From: Lutimaribacter pacificus
GTDB lineage: Bacteria > Pseudomonadota > Alphaproteobacteria > Rhodobacterales > Rhodobacteraceae
DNA: 64,000 nt
Reading direction: 5' to 3'
Assembly (NCBI RefSeq): GCF_900142185.1
Contig: NZ_FQZZ01000007.1
Location: forward strand, 142,955 to 206,954
The position numbers were made by a program, and so were the translations under genes. This document shows, piece after piece, positions 34,203 through 44,651 of this stretch. Position 1 is the stretch's first letter; the number at the start of each line of letters is the position of its first letter. Under the pieces are notes generated by a model. The model had not been told where the DNA came from and did no database searches. It saw nothing but the letters and a program-made list of their open reading frames with translations.

Positions 34203-35369
34203 ATGACCAATGCAAAGAACACCGCAATCCTGCAAAGCGTCAGGATCATCGACCTGACGTCGATCATCTTCGGTCCTCTGGCCACGCAGATGCTGGGAGA
34301 TCTGGGAGCGGATGTGATCAAGGTGGAAGCGCCCGAGGGCGATCTTCTGCGCCAGGTTCAGCCATCGCGGCACAGGTTGATGGGCGCTGCGTTTCTAGGG
34401 GCCAACCGCAACAAGCGCAGCGTCGTACTCGACCTGAAAACGCAAGCCGATCGCGACCGTCTGCGCAAGTTGCTGGTCGATGCCGATGTGATGATTTCAA
34501 GCATCCGGCCCGCGGCGCTTGCCAGATTGTCTTTGGATCCGGAAACCTTACGGAACGAGAACCCGAGCCTGATCACGGTTTCTGCAACCGGATACGGGCA
34601 GGACGGGCCTTACGCTTCGAAACCGGCCTTTGATGACATCGTCCAGGCGGTTTCGGGTTTGGCCAGCCTGCCCACCCTTCGCGATCCAGAGGCAAAACCC
34701 GATTATTCCCCGACCATTCTTGCCGACAAGCTTGGCGGTGTTACCACGGCTTATGCCGTCATGGCAGCCCTGTTTCATCGGGAACGCACGGGCCAGGCAC
34801 AGCATGTCGAGGTGCCGATGTTCGAAACGCTGACGGCGTTTCTGCTGGCCGAACACATGGACGGCGCGACATTCGACGAGGTGCCGAGGAATTTCGGATA
34901 TGCCCGCATGTTGGTGCCGCACCGCCGCCCGCTCCAGACGGCGGACGGGTTCATCACGATCCTGCCCTATACCAACGCCCAATGGGCGCGGTTTTTCAAG
35001 ACGGTCGGGCGCGACGACATGATCAACCACGTCTGGGTCACCGACATGGACACCCGCAGCCGTAACATCGGCGCCCTTTACGACATGGTTGCTCGGATTG
35101 CGCTGACGCGGACAACCGCCGACTGGCTGGCCCTGATGGAGCAGGCCGACATTCCCGCCATGCCGGTGAACACCCTGTCGGATCTGCCGAACGATCCGCA
35201 CCTTTCCGTAACCGGTTTCTTTCAGAAGGTCGAACACCCCACCGAAGGTACGATCTGGATGACACGCCCGCCCATTCGATTCTCGGCGACACCGGCGCGG
35301 CATGACCTGCGCCCCGCCCCCGGACTGGGCGAACACAACGACGAGATCATCGGTCCGGGGGGCGACTAG
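34203..35369 (+). CDS. CaiB/BaiF class III CoA-transferase
   Basis: A 388-residue CoA-transferase with SVRIIDLTSIIFGPLATQML, DLGADVIKVEAPEGDLLRQV, NRNKRSVVLDLKTQAD, SSIRPAALARLSLDPETLR, and SPTILADKLGGVTTAYAVM with the catalytic Asp. The ATG at 34203 follows an AGGAAA tract and lies 16 bases after the previous CoA-transferase stop. The earlier in-frame start would overlap that gene by nearly 180 bases and is less likely. The two adjacent members may form a heteromer or handle different acids. Confidence 0.92.
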   Translation: MTNAKNTAILQSVRIIDLTSIIFGPLATQMLGDLGADVIKVEAPEGDLLRQVQPSRHRLMGAAFLGANRNKRSVVLDLKTQADRDRLRKLLVDADVMISSIRPAALARLSLDPETLRNENPSLITVSATGYGQDGPYASKPAFDDIVQAVSGLASLPTLRDPEAKPDYSPTILADKLGGVTTAYAVMAALFHRERTGQAQHVEVPMFETLTAFLLAEHMDGATFDEVPRNFGYARMLVPHRRPLQTADGFITILPYTNAQWARFFKTVGRDDMINHVWVTDMDTRSRNIGALYDMVARIALTRTTADWLALMEQADIPAMPVNTLSDLPNDPHLSVTGFFQKVEHPTEGTIWMTRPPIRFSATPARHDLRPAPGLGEHNDEIIGPGGD

Positions 35370-35392
35370 TCTCCGACCCGGCACCCGACGGA

Positions 35393-36550
35393 TCAAACAT
35401 CCAGCGAACGTGCGATCAGTTCCTTCATGATCTCGTTGGTGCCGCCATAGATCATCTGGACCCTGCTGTCGGCATAAAGTCGCGCGATGGGGTATTCCAT
35501 CATGAAACCGTAACCGCCGTGAAGTTGCAGGCATTCATGCATGACCTCGTTCTGCGTCTGGCTGCCCCACCATTTCGCCATCGAAGCCGTGGCCGCATCA
35601 AGTTCGCCCGCTTCAAGACGCGCGATCCCGTCATTTACGAAAGAACGTAGCAATTCGGCCTTGGTTTTGCATTCCGCCAGTTTGAAGCGTGTATTCTGGA
35701 AGTCCATGATCCGGCTTCCAAATGCCTTGCGGTCCTGAACATATTTCACCGTTTCATCGATCGCAAAATCAATAAAACCGAGGGCGGTAATGCCGATCAT
35801 CAGCCGCTCCCAAGGCAGCTGCTTCATCAGCTGGTAGAACCCCTGCCCCTCTTCCGGACCAAGCAGGTTCGCCGTGGGCACGCGCACATCCTCGAAGAAC
35901 AGCTCAGCAGTATCCGAACCTTTCATACCCAGTTTCTTCAGGTTCCGTCCCCGGCGAAAGCCCTCGGTGCCCTCGGTTTCCAGAACGATCAATGAAACGC
36001 CCTTAGCGCCGGCGTTGCGATCGGTCTTTGCCACGATAACAACGAGATCCGCCGTGTGCCCGTTTGTGATAAAGATCTTCGAACCGTTGATCTTGTAGTG
36101 GTTGCCATCCTTTTCCGCATAGGTTTGTACGTTCTGGAGGTCAGAGCCCGTTCCAGGCTCGGTCATGGCAATCGCCGCAACGCTGTCGCCGCTGACCAGT
36201 TTCGGCAACCACTTTTTCTTCTGTTCCTCACTGCCATATGCGTTGAGATAATGGATTACGATGGACTGAATCCCATAGCCCCAACCCGTATCACCGGTGC
36301 GCCCCTGCTCGTAGACGGTAATCGCGTCGAACCCGATGCCGCCACCGAACCCACCATATTCTTCGGCAATCGAGCCACCCATGACACCCTGCTGACCGAC
36401 TGTTTTCCAGAAGTCGCGGTCAACAATTCCCTGCTCCGCCCATTTTTCAATCTTCGGAGCCATCTCTGCATCGAAAAGCCTGCGTGTACTATCGGCGAAC
36501 ATCTTGTGTTCATCCACTGCCCAGCTAGGGGAGTTCTTGATCAGAGACAT
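35393..36550 (-). CDS. Acyl-CoA dehydrogenase, long-chain/isovaleryl type
   Basis: A 385-residue acyl-CoA dehydrogenase with GSIAEEYGGFGGGIGFDAITV, the FAD motif AMTEPGTGSDLQNVQTYA at about 131-148, NGSKIFITNGHTADLVVIVAKTD, QLPWERLMIGITALGFID with the Glu in the LCAD/isovaleryl base position, and MIYGGTNEIMKELIARSLDV at the end. It is a self-sufficient enzyme. The gene is monocistronic, has an imperfect copy of the TCTAAC-N4-GTTAGA site about 40 bases upstream, and lies beside the etfBA genes that would receive its electrons. Confidence 0.93.
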   Translation of the reverse strand: MSLIKNSPSWAVDEHKMFADSTRRLFDAEMAPKIEKWAEQGIVDRDFWKTVGQQGVMGGSIAEEYGGFGGGIGFDAITVYEQGRTGDTGWGYGIQSIVIHYLNAYGSEEQKKKWLPKLVSGDSVAAIAMTEPGTGSDLQNVQTYAEKDGNHYKINGSKIFITNGHTADLVVIVAKTDRNAGAKGVSLIVLETEGTEGFRRGRNLKKLGMKGSDTAELFFEDVRVPTANLLGPEEGQGFYQLMKQLPWERLMIGITALGFIDFAIDETVKYVQDRKAFGSRIMDFQNTRFKLAECKTKAELLRSFVNDGIARLEAGELDAATASMAKWWGSQTQNEVMHECLQLHGGYGFMMEYPIARLYADSRVQMIYGGTNEIMKELIARSLDV

Positions 36551-36589
36551 GAATTTTTCCTATCGATTCAAGCTTGTGTTGAGCCAAAA

Positions 36590-36605
36590 TCTAACAAGTG
36601 TTTTG
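36590..36605. promoter_or_regulatory. Degenerate TCTAAC-N4 operator half-site upstream of acd
   Basis: TCTAACAAGTGTTTTG keeps the left arm TCTAAC and the first three bases of the right arm (GTT). It lies 40 bases before the acyl-CoA dehydrogenase start codon at 36550. By analogy with the three better copies it may be a weaker site of the same regulator. Confidence 0.5.
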
Positions 36606-36708
36606 CTTCTTGACAATGAACCGGAGCCGTTCTGACGAGGCGTCACAAGGCTTAGGACCGCGCGCATCCTAGTCCGTCCGATCCGCTCGCCGCCCATTCG
36701 GCTCGTAC

Positions 36709-36740
36709 AAAAAGGCCCGACAAATCAGGCGGGCCTTTTT
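36709..36740 (-). terminator. Intrinsic terminator of etfBA
   Basis: AAAAAGGCCCG at 36709-36719 pairs with CGGGCCTTTTT at 36730-36740. Read on the minus strand this gives an 11-bp stem with a T-run right after the etfA stop codon, the classic layout of a rho-independent terminator. The A/T symmetry could let it work in both directions. Confidence 0.88.
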
Positions 36741-36757
36741 ATAATTTTTGCAATGAC

Positions 36758-37683
36758 TTACAACTTTTCGGTCAGTTCGGGCACGGCTTCGAACAGGTCG
36801 GCGACCAGGCCGTAATCGGCGACCTGGAAGATCGGTGCCTCTTCGTCCTTGTTGATGGCGACGATGATCTTGCTGTCCTTCATGCCCGCAAGGTGCTGGA
36901 TCGCGCCCGAAATGCCGACGGCGATGTAAAGGTCGGGGGCGACCACCTTGCCGGTCTGGCCCACCTGCCAGTCGTTCGGGGCAAAGCCCGAGTCGACGGC
37001 GGCGCGGGATGCGCCAACGGCGGCGCCCAGCTTGTCGGCCAGTTTCTCGATCAGCGCGAAATCGTCTTCCGAGCCGACGCCACGGCCACCCGACACGACC
37101 ACGCCGGCCGAGGTCAGTTCGGGCCGGTCGCTTTCGGCAACCTTGTCCTCGACCCATTGCGACAGGCCCGACGCCTGCGCGCCGTCCACCGTTTCGACCG
37201 AGGCCGAGTTGCCGGTGCCCGCCGCGTCGAAATTGGCGGTGCGGAACGAGATCACCTTTTTCGCATCCGACGATTTCACGGTCTGGATCGCGTTGCCTGC
37301 ATAGATCGGGCGCTCGAACGTGTCGGCGTCGACGACGGCCGAAACATCGGTCAGCATCATCACGTCCAGCAGCGCGGCCACGCGCGGCAGCACGTTCTTG
37401 GCGTCGGTGGTGGCGGGCGCGACGATGTGGTCGTAGTCACCGGCCAGGCCCACGATCAGGTCGGCGGTCGATTCCGCCAGGCGATGACCCAGCGCGGGGT
37501 CTTCGGCGACCAGCACCTTGGCCACGCCGTCGATGGTGGCGGCCTCTTTCGCGGCATCGGCGGCCGAGGCGCCGGCACACAGCACGGTCACGTCACCCAG
37601 GTCCTTGGCAGCGGCCACGGCCTTGGCCGTCGCGTCCATCGACAGTTCGCCATTGTTGACTTCGGCAAGAAGAAGAACAGCCA

Positions 37684-37684
<1 letters not shown>
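36758..37684 (-). CDS. etfA: Electron transfer flavoprotein alpha subunit
   Basis: A 308-residue EtfA. Typical features are [22 protein letters not shown] at the start, [16 protein letters not shown] at about 200-215, and the FAD-binding C-terminal domain with [23 protein letters not shown] and [21 protein letters not shown]. It accepts electrons from acyl-CoA dehydrogenases and passes them to ETF-ubiquinone oxidoreductase. The ATG at 37684 shares a base with the etfB stop; a GTG one codon earlier is possible. Codon use is markedly richer in G/C third positions than in neighbours, as usual for highly expressed core genes. Confidence 0.96.
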
Positions 37685-38442
<758 letters not shown>

Positions 38443-38484
38443 TGGCGTGGTCTCCTTGAGTTTTGCGATAAGGTTTCAACCGAG

Positions 38485-39267
38485 CTAACGGTCTTTGAAT
38501 TCTGGAGCTCTTTTTTCCGAAAACGCTTTCATCGCCTCGGGAAAGTCATGCGCGCACAGCAAAACGCTTTGGGCATCGCGCTCGATATCCAGCGCCTCGA
38601 GATAGCTGCACTCGGCTGCGGCGCGCATCACACGCTTGGCGGTCTGAACGCCAAACATCGGGTGCGTTGCAATCTCGCGGGCAATTTCCAACGCCCGTAC
38701 CTCGACCTGGTTGGCCGGCACGCATTCTTCGACAACGCGCAGGTCCCTAGCGGTGCGCCCGTCGATTTCACGGCCCGTGAGCACCAGCATCCGCGCCACC
38801 CCCGCACCGGCACGCTGTTGAAGCAGCCAGCTAGATCCCGTGTCAGGACAGCCGCCGACGCGCGCAAAAACTTCGCACAGCCGGGCATCTTCGGCAGCAA
38901 CGACAATGTCCGCCGACAAGGCCAGGCTTAGACCCGCGCCAAAAGCCACGCCGCATACCGCGGAAATCAAGGGTTTACAAAACAGATAGGCCGCGCGTCC
39001 GCCATCGTGCACGCGGTCCACCATTTCCGATGTCGCCCTTGCGCCTTTCGCGATCTCAGACTGAAACCCGACAAGATCGCCGCCGCTGCTGAAATGATCG
39101 CCACCGGTCATAACAACGACACGGATCGTATCGTCCCGTTCGGCTTCGCGCAGGAGCGCCACCAGTTCTTCGACGAACCCGATGCTGTAAGGGTTGCGTT
39201 TTGTCGGCTGAAGAAACCGCAGGATTCCGACAGGGCCTTCCCTGTCCAGACGAATAAGTTCAGTCAT
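38485..39267 (-). CDS. Enoyl-CoA hydratase/isomerase family protein
   Basis: A 260-residue crotonase-fold protein with LQPTKRNPYSIGFVEELVALL, the oxyanion-hole motif GGDHFSSGGDLVGFQ, CGVAFGAGLSLALSADIVVAA and FARVGGCPDTGSSWLLQQRAG. The usual catalytic glutamates are not at the canonical positions, as in several other crotonases of this cluster. GGAGG precedes the ATG. It sits 11 bases after another crotonase gene and 42 bases before etfB, so all four are probably one transcript. Confidence 0.88.
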   Translation of the reverse strand: MTELIRLDREGPVGILRFLQPTKRNPYSIGFVEELVALLREAERDDTIRVVVMTGGDHFSSGGDLVGFQSEIAKGARATSEMVDRVHDGGRAAYLFCKPLISAVCGVAFGAGLSLALSADIVVAAEDARLCEVFARVGGCPDTGSSWLLQQRAGAGVARMLVLTGREIDGRTARDLRVVEECVPANQVEVRALEIAREIATHPMFGVQTAKRVMRAAAECSYLEALDIERDAQSVLLCAHDFPEAMKAFSEKRAPEFKDR

Positions 39268-39278
39268 TCAAGCCTCCA

Positions 39279-40076
39279 TCAGGTCCCAGTCCAGACGGGT
39301 GCTCGTTTTTCAGCGAAGGCCTTGGGGCCTTCAATCGCGTCGTTGCTGGCGTAAACCACTTCGTGCAGGCGCTTGCCCTCTTCCAGACCACCGGCACAGC
39401 CCAGATCCATGGTTGCGCGAACACTGCCTTTCGCGGCAACAACCGACAGCGGGGCCGCGCTGGCAATGCGTTTGGCAAGGTCGAAGGCCCGTGCGCGGAC
39501 AGCATCGGGGGTGTCTTCGATATAGTTGGTGAACCCGTATTCGTGCAGGCGCTCGATCGGCATCAGGTCGCCGGTCAGAACGATCTCCATAAGGATGGGC
39601 TGTGGCAGCATGGACAATGCCGGCGATGCCCAGGGCGATCCACGACCGATCTTTACTTCGGTGATACCGACCTTGGTCCCCTTGAGACCGACCCGCAGAT
39701 CGCAATTCAAGGTCAGCATCATGCCGCCCGCCATCAAAGACCCGGTCATCGCCGCGATGATCGGTTTCTTGCAGGCGCGCATGGTTTCGTGAAACGGATC
39801 GCGCATCTTGGACAGGATATCGACACCCTCGTCCCGCGCGATCTGGGTGGCTTCCTTCAGATCCAGCCCGGCACAGAACACGCCGCAATCGGCCGAGGTC
39901 AGTATTGCCGCGCGAATGCTGTCATCCGCCTCGATCTTCTCCCAGGCATCCGTCAGCCCGTTCGTTGCGGCCACGGAAAGTGCGTTCTTGCGTTCGGGCC
40001 GGTTGATACAGACGGTTGCGATGCCGTCTTCGATCTTCACATCAATGGGGCTCATAGCATTAACTTCGTTATTCAT
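39279..40076 (-). CDS. Enoyl-CoA hydratase
   Basis: A roughly 265-residue crotonase-fold protein with INRPERKNALSVAATNGLTD, SADCGVFCAGLDLKEATQI, and both hydratase glutamates apparently present in GITEVKIGRGSPWASPAL and ILMEIVLTGDL. Hydration of 2-enoyl-CoA is therefore credible. The start is uncertain: ATG codons at 40076 and 40055 both lack a strong ribosome binding site. Longer versions would overlap the upstream binding-protein gene and its terminator. It begins the ech-ech-etfB-etfA unit. Confidence 0.87.
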   Translation of the reverse strand: MNNEVNAMSPIDVKIEDGIATVCINRPERKNALSVAATNGLTDAWEKIEADDSIRAAILTSADCGVFCAGLDLKEATQIARDEGVDILSKMRDPFHETMRACKKPIIAAMTGSLMAGGMMLTLNCDLRVGLKGTKVGITEVKIGRGSPWASPALSMLPQPILMEIVLTGDLMPIERLHEYGFTNYIEDTPDAVRARAFDLAKRIASAAPLSVVAAKGSVRATMDLGCAGGLEEGKRLHEVVYASNDAIEGPKAFAEKRAPVWTGT

Positions 40077-40091
40077 GGACTGTATTTGTGC

Positions 40092-40124
40092 GAAAAATCC
40101 CCGCGGCATGGGTGCCGCGGGGAT
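40092..40124 (-). terminator. Intrinsic terminator after the ABC binding-protein gene
   Basis: A perfect 12-bp stem (ATCCCCGCGGCA at 40097-40108, TGCCGCGGGGAT at 40113-40124) with a four-base loop, followed on the minus strand by a run of five T. It lies just behind the stop codon of the binding-protein gene and closes the liv operon. Confidence 0.88.
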
Positions 40125-40132
40125 GCTTGTGT

Positions 40133-41383
40133 TCATTCGACTGAGAACGACTCGGAGCTTTCCTTGATCACTTCCCAAACGATATCGAGGTAATCGGCGC
40201 TCCAGTCGGTAAGCGGAACCCAGGTCTCGCCATCCCACTGTTCGACCCGGGTCTTGCCACCGCCGCCATGGTCTTCCGCGGTCACCGTGACCGGCGCCAT
40301 GAGACCGTTGCCGTCGAAGTTCTCGATCGCTTCATAGCCCGCTTTCATGCTCTCTGGCGTCAACGGCCATCCGTTCTCCTCGATCGCGATACGGGCAGCT
40401 TCGAAACCGACCGAATAGATCGCAAGACCGGTGTTGTAGTAGACATCGTGCACCAAGCTCTCGGGGCCGCTGCCTTCGCCATTGGCATAGTAGGTGTCCA
40501 GCATCGTCTTGACGAGCGGGACTTCCTGGCCGCCGGCCACGTTGGTCCCGCGCAGGATGCCTTTCGCCTCTTCCGCGCCGATATTGGCGATATCGACTTC
40601 GTTCAGCCAGTTCACCGACAGATAGCGGTCGATCGGGAAACGGTTGCGGCGCATTTCCTTCGAGGCGACCACATGTCCGCCCGCCAGTAGCCAGCTGATC
40701 ACATAGTCGGGCTTGTCGCGGCGGATTTTGCTCCATGCGCCGGCTTGATCCGACCCGGGAAGCGGCACGGGATAAAGCTCCAGTTCGAACCCTTCCTTCT
40801 CGGAAAGCGTTTTCAGGATCTCGATCGGTTCCTGGCCAAAGGGGTAGTCCAGATAGATGAACCCGATCTTCGCATCGCTCAGATCACCGCCCATCTGCTC
40901 CTTGATGAATGCAACGTCGTTCGCCGCCTGCTGCCAATAGGTCGGGCCGACCGGGAAAACCCATTCGAACACCTCGCCATCCACGGCGTCACCCCGACCG
41001 ACGAACGATTGCATCAGGATGTTACCGTCTCTCATTGCACGGGGCAGAACCGCATTCGTGACCGGCGTCGAGAGCATGTTGAAAATGAATACACCTTCAC
41101 GCTTGAGCTGCTCGTAGCATTCCACGCCGCGCTGCGGTTCGTTGCCGTGATCGCGCACGATGATTTCCACCGGATGCCCTTCGATACCACCGTTTTCGTT
41201 GGTATACATCGCGAGGTCCTGAGCGGCCTGGGCCACCTGAGGCGAAATGAAGGTGTAGGACTTGCTGAGGTCGAAGCAGAGTCCGAAGCGGATCGGCTCC
41301 TTGTCCTGCGCTGAGGCCACAGTCGCGCTTGTTGCCAGCGCAGCAGCAAGGACCACTGCCTTAATTTGCTGTGTGACTTTCAT
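40133..41383 (-). CDS. ABC transporter substrate-binding protein, Liv-type (second tandem copy)
   Basis: A 416-residue periplasmic binding protein of the branched-chain amino-acid/amide type, with a signal peptide (MKVTQQIKAVVLAAALATSATVASAQ). It begins PIRFGLCFDLSKSYTFISPQV and contains VRDHGNEPQRGVECYEQL and FVGRGDAVDGEVFEWVFPVG. It is about two-thirds or more identical by eye to the protein encoded just upstream. It is the last gene of the liv operon and ends in a strong terminator. Relatives in acyl-CoA catabolic clusters often bind aromatic or fatty-acid-like carboxylates rather than amino acids. Confidence 0.92.
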   Translation of the reverse strand: MKVTQQIKAVVLAAALATSATVASAQDKEPIRFGLCFDLSKSYTFISPQVAQAAQDLAMYTNENGGIEGHPVEIIVRDHGNEPQRGVECYEQLKREGVFIFNMLSTPVTNAVLPRAMRDGNILMQSFVGRGDAVDGEVFEWVFPVGPTYWQQAANDVAFIKEQMGGDLSDAKIGFIYLDYPFGQEPIEILKTLSEKEGFELELYPVPLPGSDQAGAWSKIRRDKPDYVISWLLAGGHVVASKEMRRNRFPIDRYLSVNWLNEVDIANIGAEEAKGILRGTNVAGGQEVPLVKTMLDTYYANGEGSGPESLVHDVYYNTGLAIYSVGFEAARIAIEENGWPLTPESMKAGYEAIENFDGNGLMAPVTVTAEDHGGGGKTRVEQWDGETWVPLTDWSADYLDIVWEVIKESSESFSVE

Positions 41384-41478
41384 GTTCTCTCTCCCGTTGG
41401 TTTGGTTTGGGGCGGTGATACTGTCTTATAAACGCCGCTGCCGCCCCGCGTAGCGTCGCCCTTCCTGCTATTGGTCAT

Positions 41479-42717
41479 TCACTGCTCGTATTTTGAGGAA
41501 CTTTCTTTCACCACGTCCCACACGACGTCCGTGTACTCAGAGATCCAGTCGGTTTGCGGCACCCAAGTCTCCCCGTCCCACATCTCGATCCGGGTCTTAC
41601 CGCCGCCGCCATGATCTTCGGCCGTCACCGTAATGGGGGCCATCAGCCCGTTCGCGTCGTATCCCTCAAGAGATTCCAGTCCGGCTTTGTAGGACTCCGC
41701 GGTTATCGGAAGGCCTTCCTGTTCTGCCGCCCTGCGCGCGGCTTCGAACATGATTGAATACATCGCCAGACCGGTGTTGTAGAAAACGTCCTGCGTCTTC
41801 TCGATCGGGCCGGACCCCTCGCCCTTGTCATAAAGCTCGGCCATGATTTCCTGATACAGGGCAATATCCTGACCGCCCACGACATTGGTACCGCGCTTGA
41901 TACCCTTGGCGGCCTCTTTACCGATGTTGGCGATATCGACTTCGTTCAACCAGTTGACCGAGATGTACTTGTCCATCGGAATGCGATTGCGCTGCATCTC
42001 CTTCGACGCGACCACATGCGCACCGCCCAACATCCAGACGATTACATGATCGGGCTTGTCGCGGCGCACCTTGGACCACACTCCGGCCTGGTCGCTGCCA
42101 GGCAGTGGCACAGGGTAAAGCTCAAGCTCGAAACCCTCTTTTTCGGACAAGGTTTCCAGGATCTCGATCGGCTCCTGTCCGAAAGGATAATCGAAATACA
42201 CAAACCCCACCTTCACGTCCGACAAGTCGCCATCATGCAATTGCTTTATGTAGGCAACATCATTGGCCGCCTGTCCCCAATAGGTCGGTCCGACCGGATA
42301 GACCCATTCGAAAACGGTGCCGTCGACGGCATCGCCTCGGCCGACAAGCGACTGCATCAGGATACGCTCGTCTTCCATGGCCCGCGGCAGGATAGCCAGA
42401 GAGACCGGAGTGGACAGGGTATCGAAGACAAAGACGCCCTCGCGGCTGAGCTTGGAGTAGCACTCGATTCCGCGCTGCGGTTCGTTCCCGTGGTCACGCA
42501 CGATGACTTCGACCGGTTCCCCACCGATGCCGCCCTTCATGTTGATGAGCTTGGCAAGGTCCATCGCGGCCTGCGAAACCTGCGGCGTGGCAAAGGTATA
42601 GGCTTTGCTGAGATCGTAGCAGATGCCGATCTTGAATGGCTCGGCCAGCGTCTGGGTGCCAAACATTGCTCCGCCGAACATTGATAATACGGCCAACGCT
42701 TTGGTAAGTTTCTTCAT
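41479..42717 (-). CDS. ABC transporter substrate-binding protein, Liv-type (first tandem copy)
   Basis: A 412-residue periplasmic binding protein with a signal peptide (MKKLTKALAVLSMFGGAMFGTQTLA) and the same blocks as its neighbour: FKIGICYDLSKAYTFATPQV, VRDHGNEPQRGIECYSKL, LVGRGDAVDGTVFEWVYPVG and YPFGQEPIEILETLSEKEGF. GGGAGGAA precedes the ATG. Two tandem receptors for one permease suggest a duplication that widened or shifted ligand range. The 95-base gap between them contains a possible long-range G/C-rich stem but no gene. Confidence 0.93.
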   Translation of the reverse strand: MKKLTKALAVLSMFGGAMFGTQTLAEPFKIGICYDLSKAYTFATPQVSQAAMDLAKLINMKGGIGGEPVEVIVRDHGNEPQRGIECYSKLSREGVFVFDTLSTPVSLAILPRAMEDERILMQSLVGRGDAVDGTVFEWVYPVGPTYWGQAANDVAYIKQLHDGDLSDVKVGFVYFDYPFGQEPIEILETLSEKEGFELELYPVPLPGSDQAGVWSKVRRDKPDHVIVWMLGGAHVVASKEMQRNRIPMDKYISVNWLNEVDIANIGKEAAKGIKRGTNVVGGQDIALYQEIMAELYDKGEGSGPIEKTQDVFYNTGLAMYSIMFEAARRAAEQEGLPITAESYKAGLESLEGYDANGLMAPITVTAEDHGGGGKTRIEMWDGETWVPQTDWISEYTDVVWDVVKESSSKYEQ

Positions 42718-42750
42718 TTGTTCCTCCCTGAACAGTTTCCGAATAGTACG

Positions 42751-43569
42751 TTAGCTCAGCCAACGTTTGCGTCGGCTGTAGTGCTTGACGTTGTGAAAAT
42801 CGGTCTCTCCGCCGCCTAGATAGAACTCCTGAATGTCGGAGTTAGATTTGAGCGCCTCGGCGGTGCCGTGCATAACGACGCGGCCGTTCTCGATAAGGTA
42901 CCCTTGCGACACGATTTCCAGAGCCGCCAAGGCGTTCTGTTCCACCAGTAGTACGGACAGGCCCTCATCCTTATTGATCTTTTGCAGTATGCCGAAGATT
43001 TCCTCGACCAGGAACGGAGCAAGCCCGAGACTTGGCTCGTCAAGCATCAACAGCTTCGGCTGGGTCACGAGGGCCCGCCCAATGGCAAGCATCTGTTGCT
43101 CACCACCCGACAAATAGCCTGCTTGCGAATTTTTGCGTTCGGCAAGCCGCGGAAAATATCCGTAGATCTTGTCCTTTTCCGCATTCAGCGTTGATCGGGA
43201 CATCCCGTGCGGCGCGGCGGCGGTCAGGTTCTCGTCGGGGGTCAGGTGTTCGAAGACTCGTCGCCCTTCGATGACATGACAGATGCCCATCTCGACGCGT
43301 TTTTGCGCGAGCGCTTCGGTAATGTCCGCTCCCTGGAACGTTATCTCACCTCGGCTGATGCGTCCGCGCTCAGCCTTCAAAAGACCGCTGATCGCTTTCA
43401 ACGTGGTGCTTTTTCCCGCTCCGTTCGATCCCAAGAGTGCGATCATCCCGCCTGTAGGAACCTGGACCGAAACACCTTTGATCGCCAGCATTACATTGTC
43501 GTACAGCACCTCGACACTGTTCATGGACAGAATGTTCTGGGCTTCAACTTTTTTTTCTTGCATCGGCAT
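42751..43569 (-). CDS. livF: ABC transporter ATP-binding protein, LivF type
   Basis: A 272-residue ATPase with Walker A GSNGAGKST (about 49-57), the signature YLSGGEQQMLAIGRAL and Walker B LLMLDEPSLGLAP, plus the H-loop region. The LSGGEQQML signature and the length identify it as the LivF-type subunit. An extra basic C-terminus (HSRRKRWLS) extends it. It follows livM by five bases and precedes the two binding-protein genes. Confidence 0.93.
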   Translation of the reverse strand: MPMQEKKVEAQNILSMNSVEVLYDNVMLAIKGVSVQVPTGGMIALLGSNGAGKSTTLKAISGLLKAERGRISRGEITFQGADITEALAQKRVEMGICHVIEGRRVFEHLTPDENLTAAAPHGMSRSTLNAEKDKIYGYFPRLAERKNSQAGYLSGGEQQMLAIGRALVTQPKLLMLDEPSLGLAPFLVEEIFGILQKINKDEGLSVLLVEQNALAALEIVSQGYLIENGRVVMHGTAEALKSNSDIQEFYLGGGETDFHNVKHYSRRKRWLS

Positions 43570-43574
43570 TTCCC

Positions 43575-44648
43575 TTATTTCTTGAACTGATCGAAGGGCC
43601 AGACCATCAGGTAGTCTCTGATGTTGCCGTAGAGTTTTCCCAAACCAAGCGGTTCGATCAGAAGGACAATGACGATCAGCGCGCCATAGACCGCGTTGGG
43701 GATGTGGGCGAGCGTTTCAACGTTGATCTGCATGCCAAGCCCGTCACTCAGCGTGACGACGAGACCGTTCACGATACCCGGAACAAGAAGGATCAGGGCA
43801 ACACCGAAATAGGAACCGATAATGCTGCCAAGGCCGCCAACAATCACCATCGCAAGAACCTGGATCGACACGTTCACCGAAAACTGCTCAGGTGCCGCAA
43901 GAAAGAAGAAGGTGGCAACAAGCAACGCACCACTGACGCCCGCGATGAAAGACGACGTCGCGAAGGCCAGGATCTTGTAGTAGAAACTGTTCACACCCAG
44001 GATCGCGGCTGCAAAGTCTTTTTCCCGGACAGCGACCAAAGCGCGACCGAGTCCAGTACGCTTGAGATTAAGCATGAAGATCGTCACCAAGACACACCAG
44101 CCGAAGGCGACATAGTAGAAGCCAGTATCAGTGGTAATCTCTTGCCCGAGCAGCGCCAATGTCGGTGACTGGAGCGACGCGTGTGAGCCCCCCGAGATCG
44201 CCGGAGAGTGGGTCAGAACCCAGTCCATCACAAATTGCATCGCAAGAGTGGTAAGGGCGAGGTACAGTCCCTTGACCCGCAAAGCGGCAAAAGCAAACAG
44301 GCTGCCGATCACGGATGACGTCAACCCGCCGATGATCAGCGCGAATTCCCACGGCACCCCGAAACGCGCGGCATGGATCGCCGAATAGGCGCCGACCGCC
44401 ATGACCGCGGCGTAGCCCAGGTGAAGCTGCCCCGCCCAACCTGTCACCAGGTTCAGCCCCAAAGCGGCCGCCGTCCAGATCAGCCACGGAAGCATGTAAC
44501 TGTTCAGGTAAAGCGAAGGTATGATGAATGGCGCGGCAATGCCGATCAGGAAGATAAATGCAGCCAGATTCCTGTCAGCAGGTACCTTGAAGATTCGGCT
44601 ATCCGAAACGTAGTTGGCGTGATGGACGCCGGAAAGTCCGTAAAACAT
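43575..44648 (-). CDS. livM: ABC transporter permease, LivM type
   Basis: A 357-residue membrane protein with LivM features: LPWLIWTAAALGLNLVTGWAG, LHLGYAAVMAVGAYSA, LRVKGLYLALTTLAMQFV, the EAA-like loop around RTGLGRALVAVREKDFAAAILGV and VIVGGLGSIIGSYFGVALI. It pairs with LivH, encoded three bases upstream, to form the channel. Confidence 0.93.
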   Translation of the reverse strand: MFYGLSGVHHANYVSDSRIFKVPADRNLAAFIFLIGIAAPFIIPSLYLNSYMLPWLIWTAAALGLNLVTGWAGQLHLGYAAVMAVGAYSAIHAARFGVPWEFALIIGGLTSSVIGSLFAFAALRVKGLYLALTTLAMQFVMDWVLTHSPAISGGSHASLQSPTLALLGQEITTDTGFYYVAFGWCVLVTIFMLNLKRTGLGRALVAVREKDFAAAILGVNSFYYKILAFATSSFIAGVSGALLVATFFFLAAPEQFSVNVSIQVLAMVIVGGLGSIIGSYFGVALILLVPGIVNGLVVTLSDGLGMQINVETLAHIPNAVYGALIVIVLLIEPLGLGKLYGNIRDYLMVWPFDQFKK

Positions 44649-44651
44649 TCC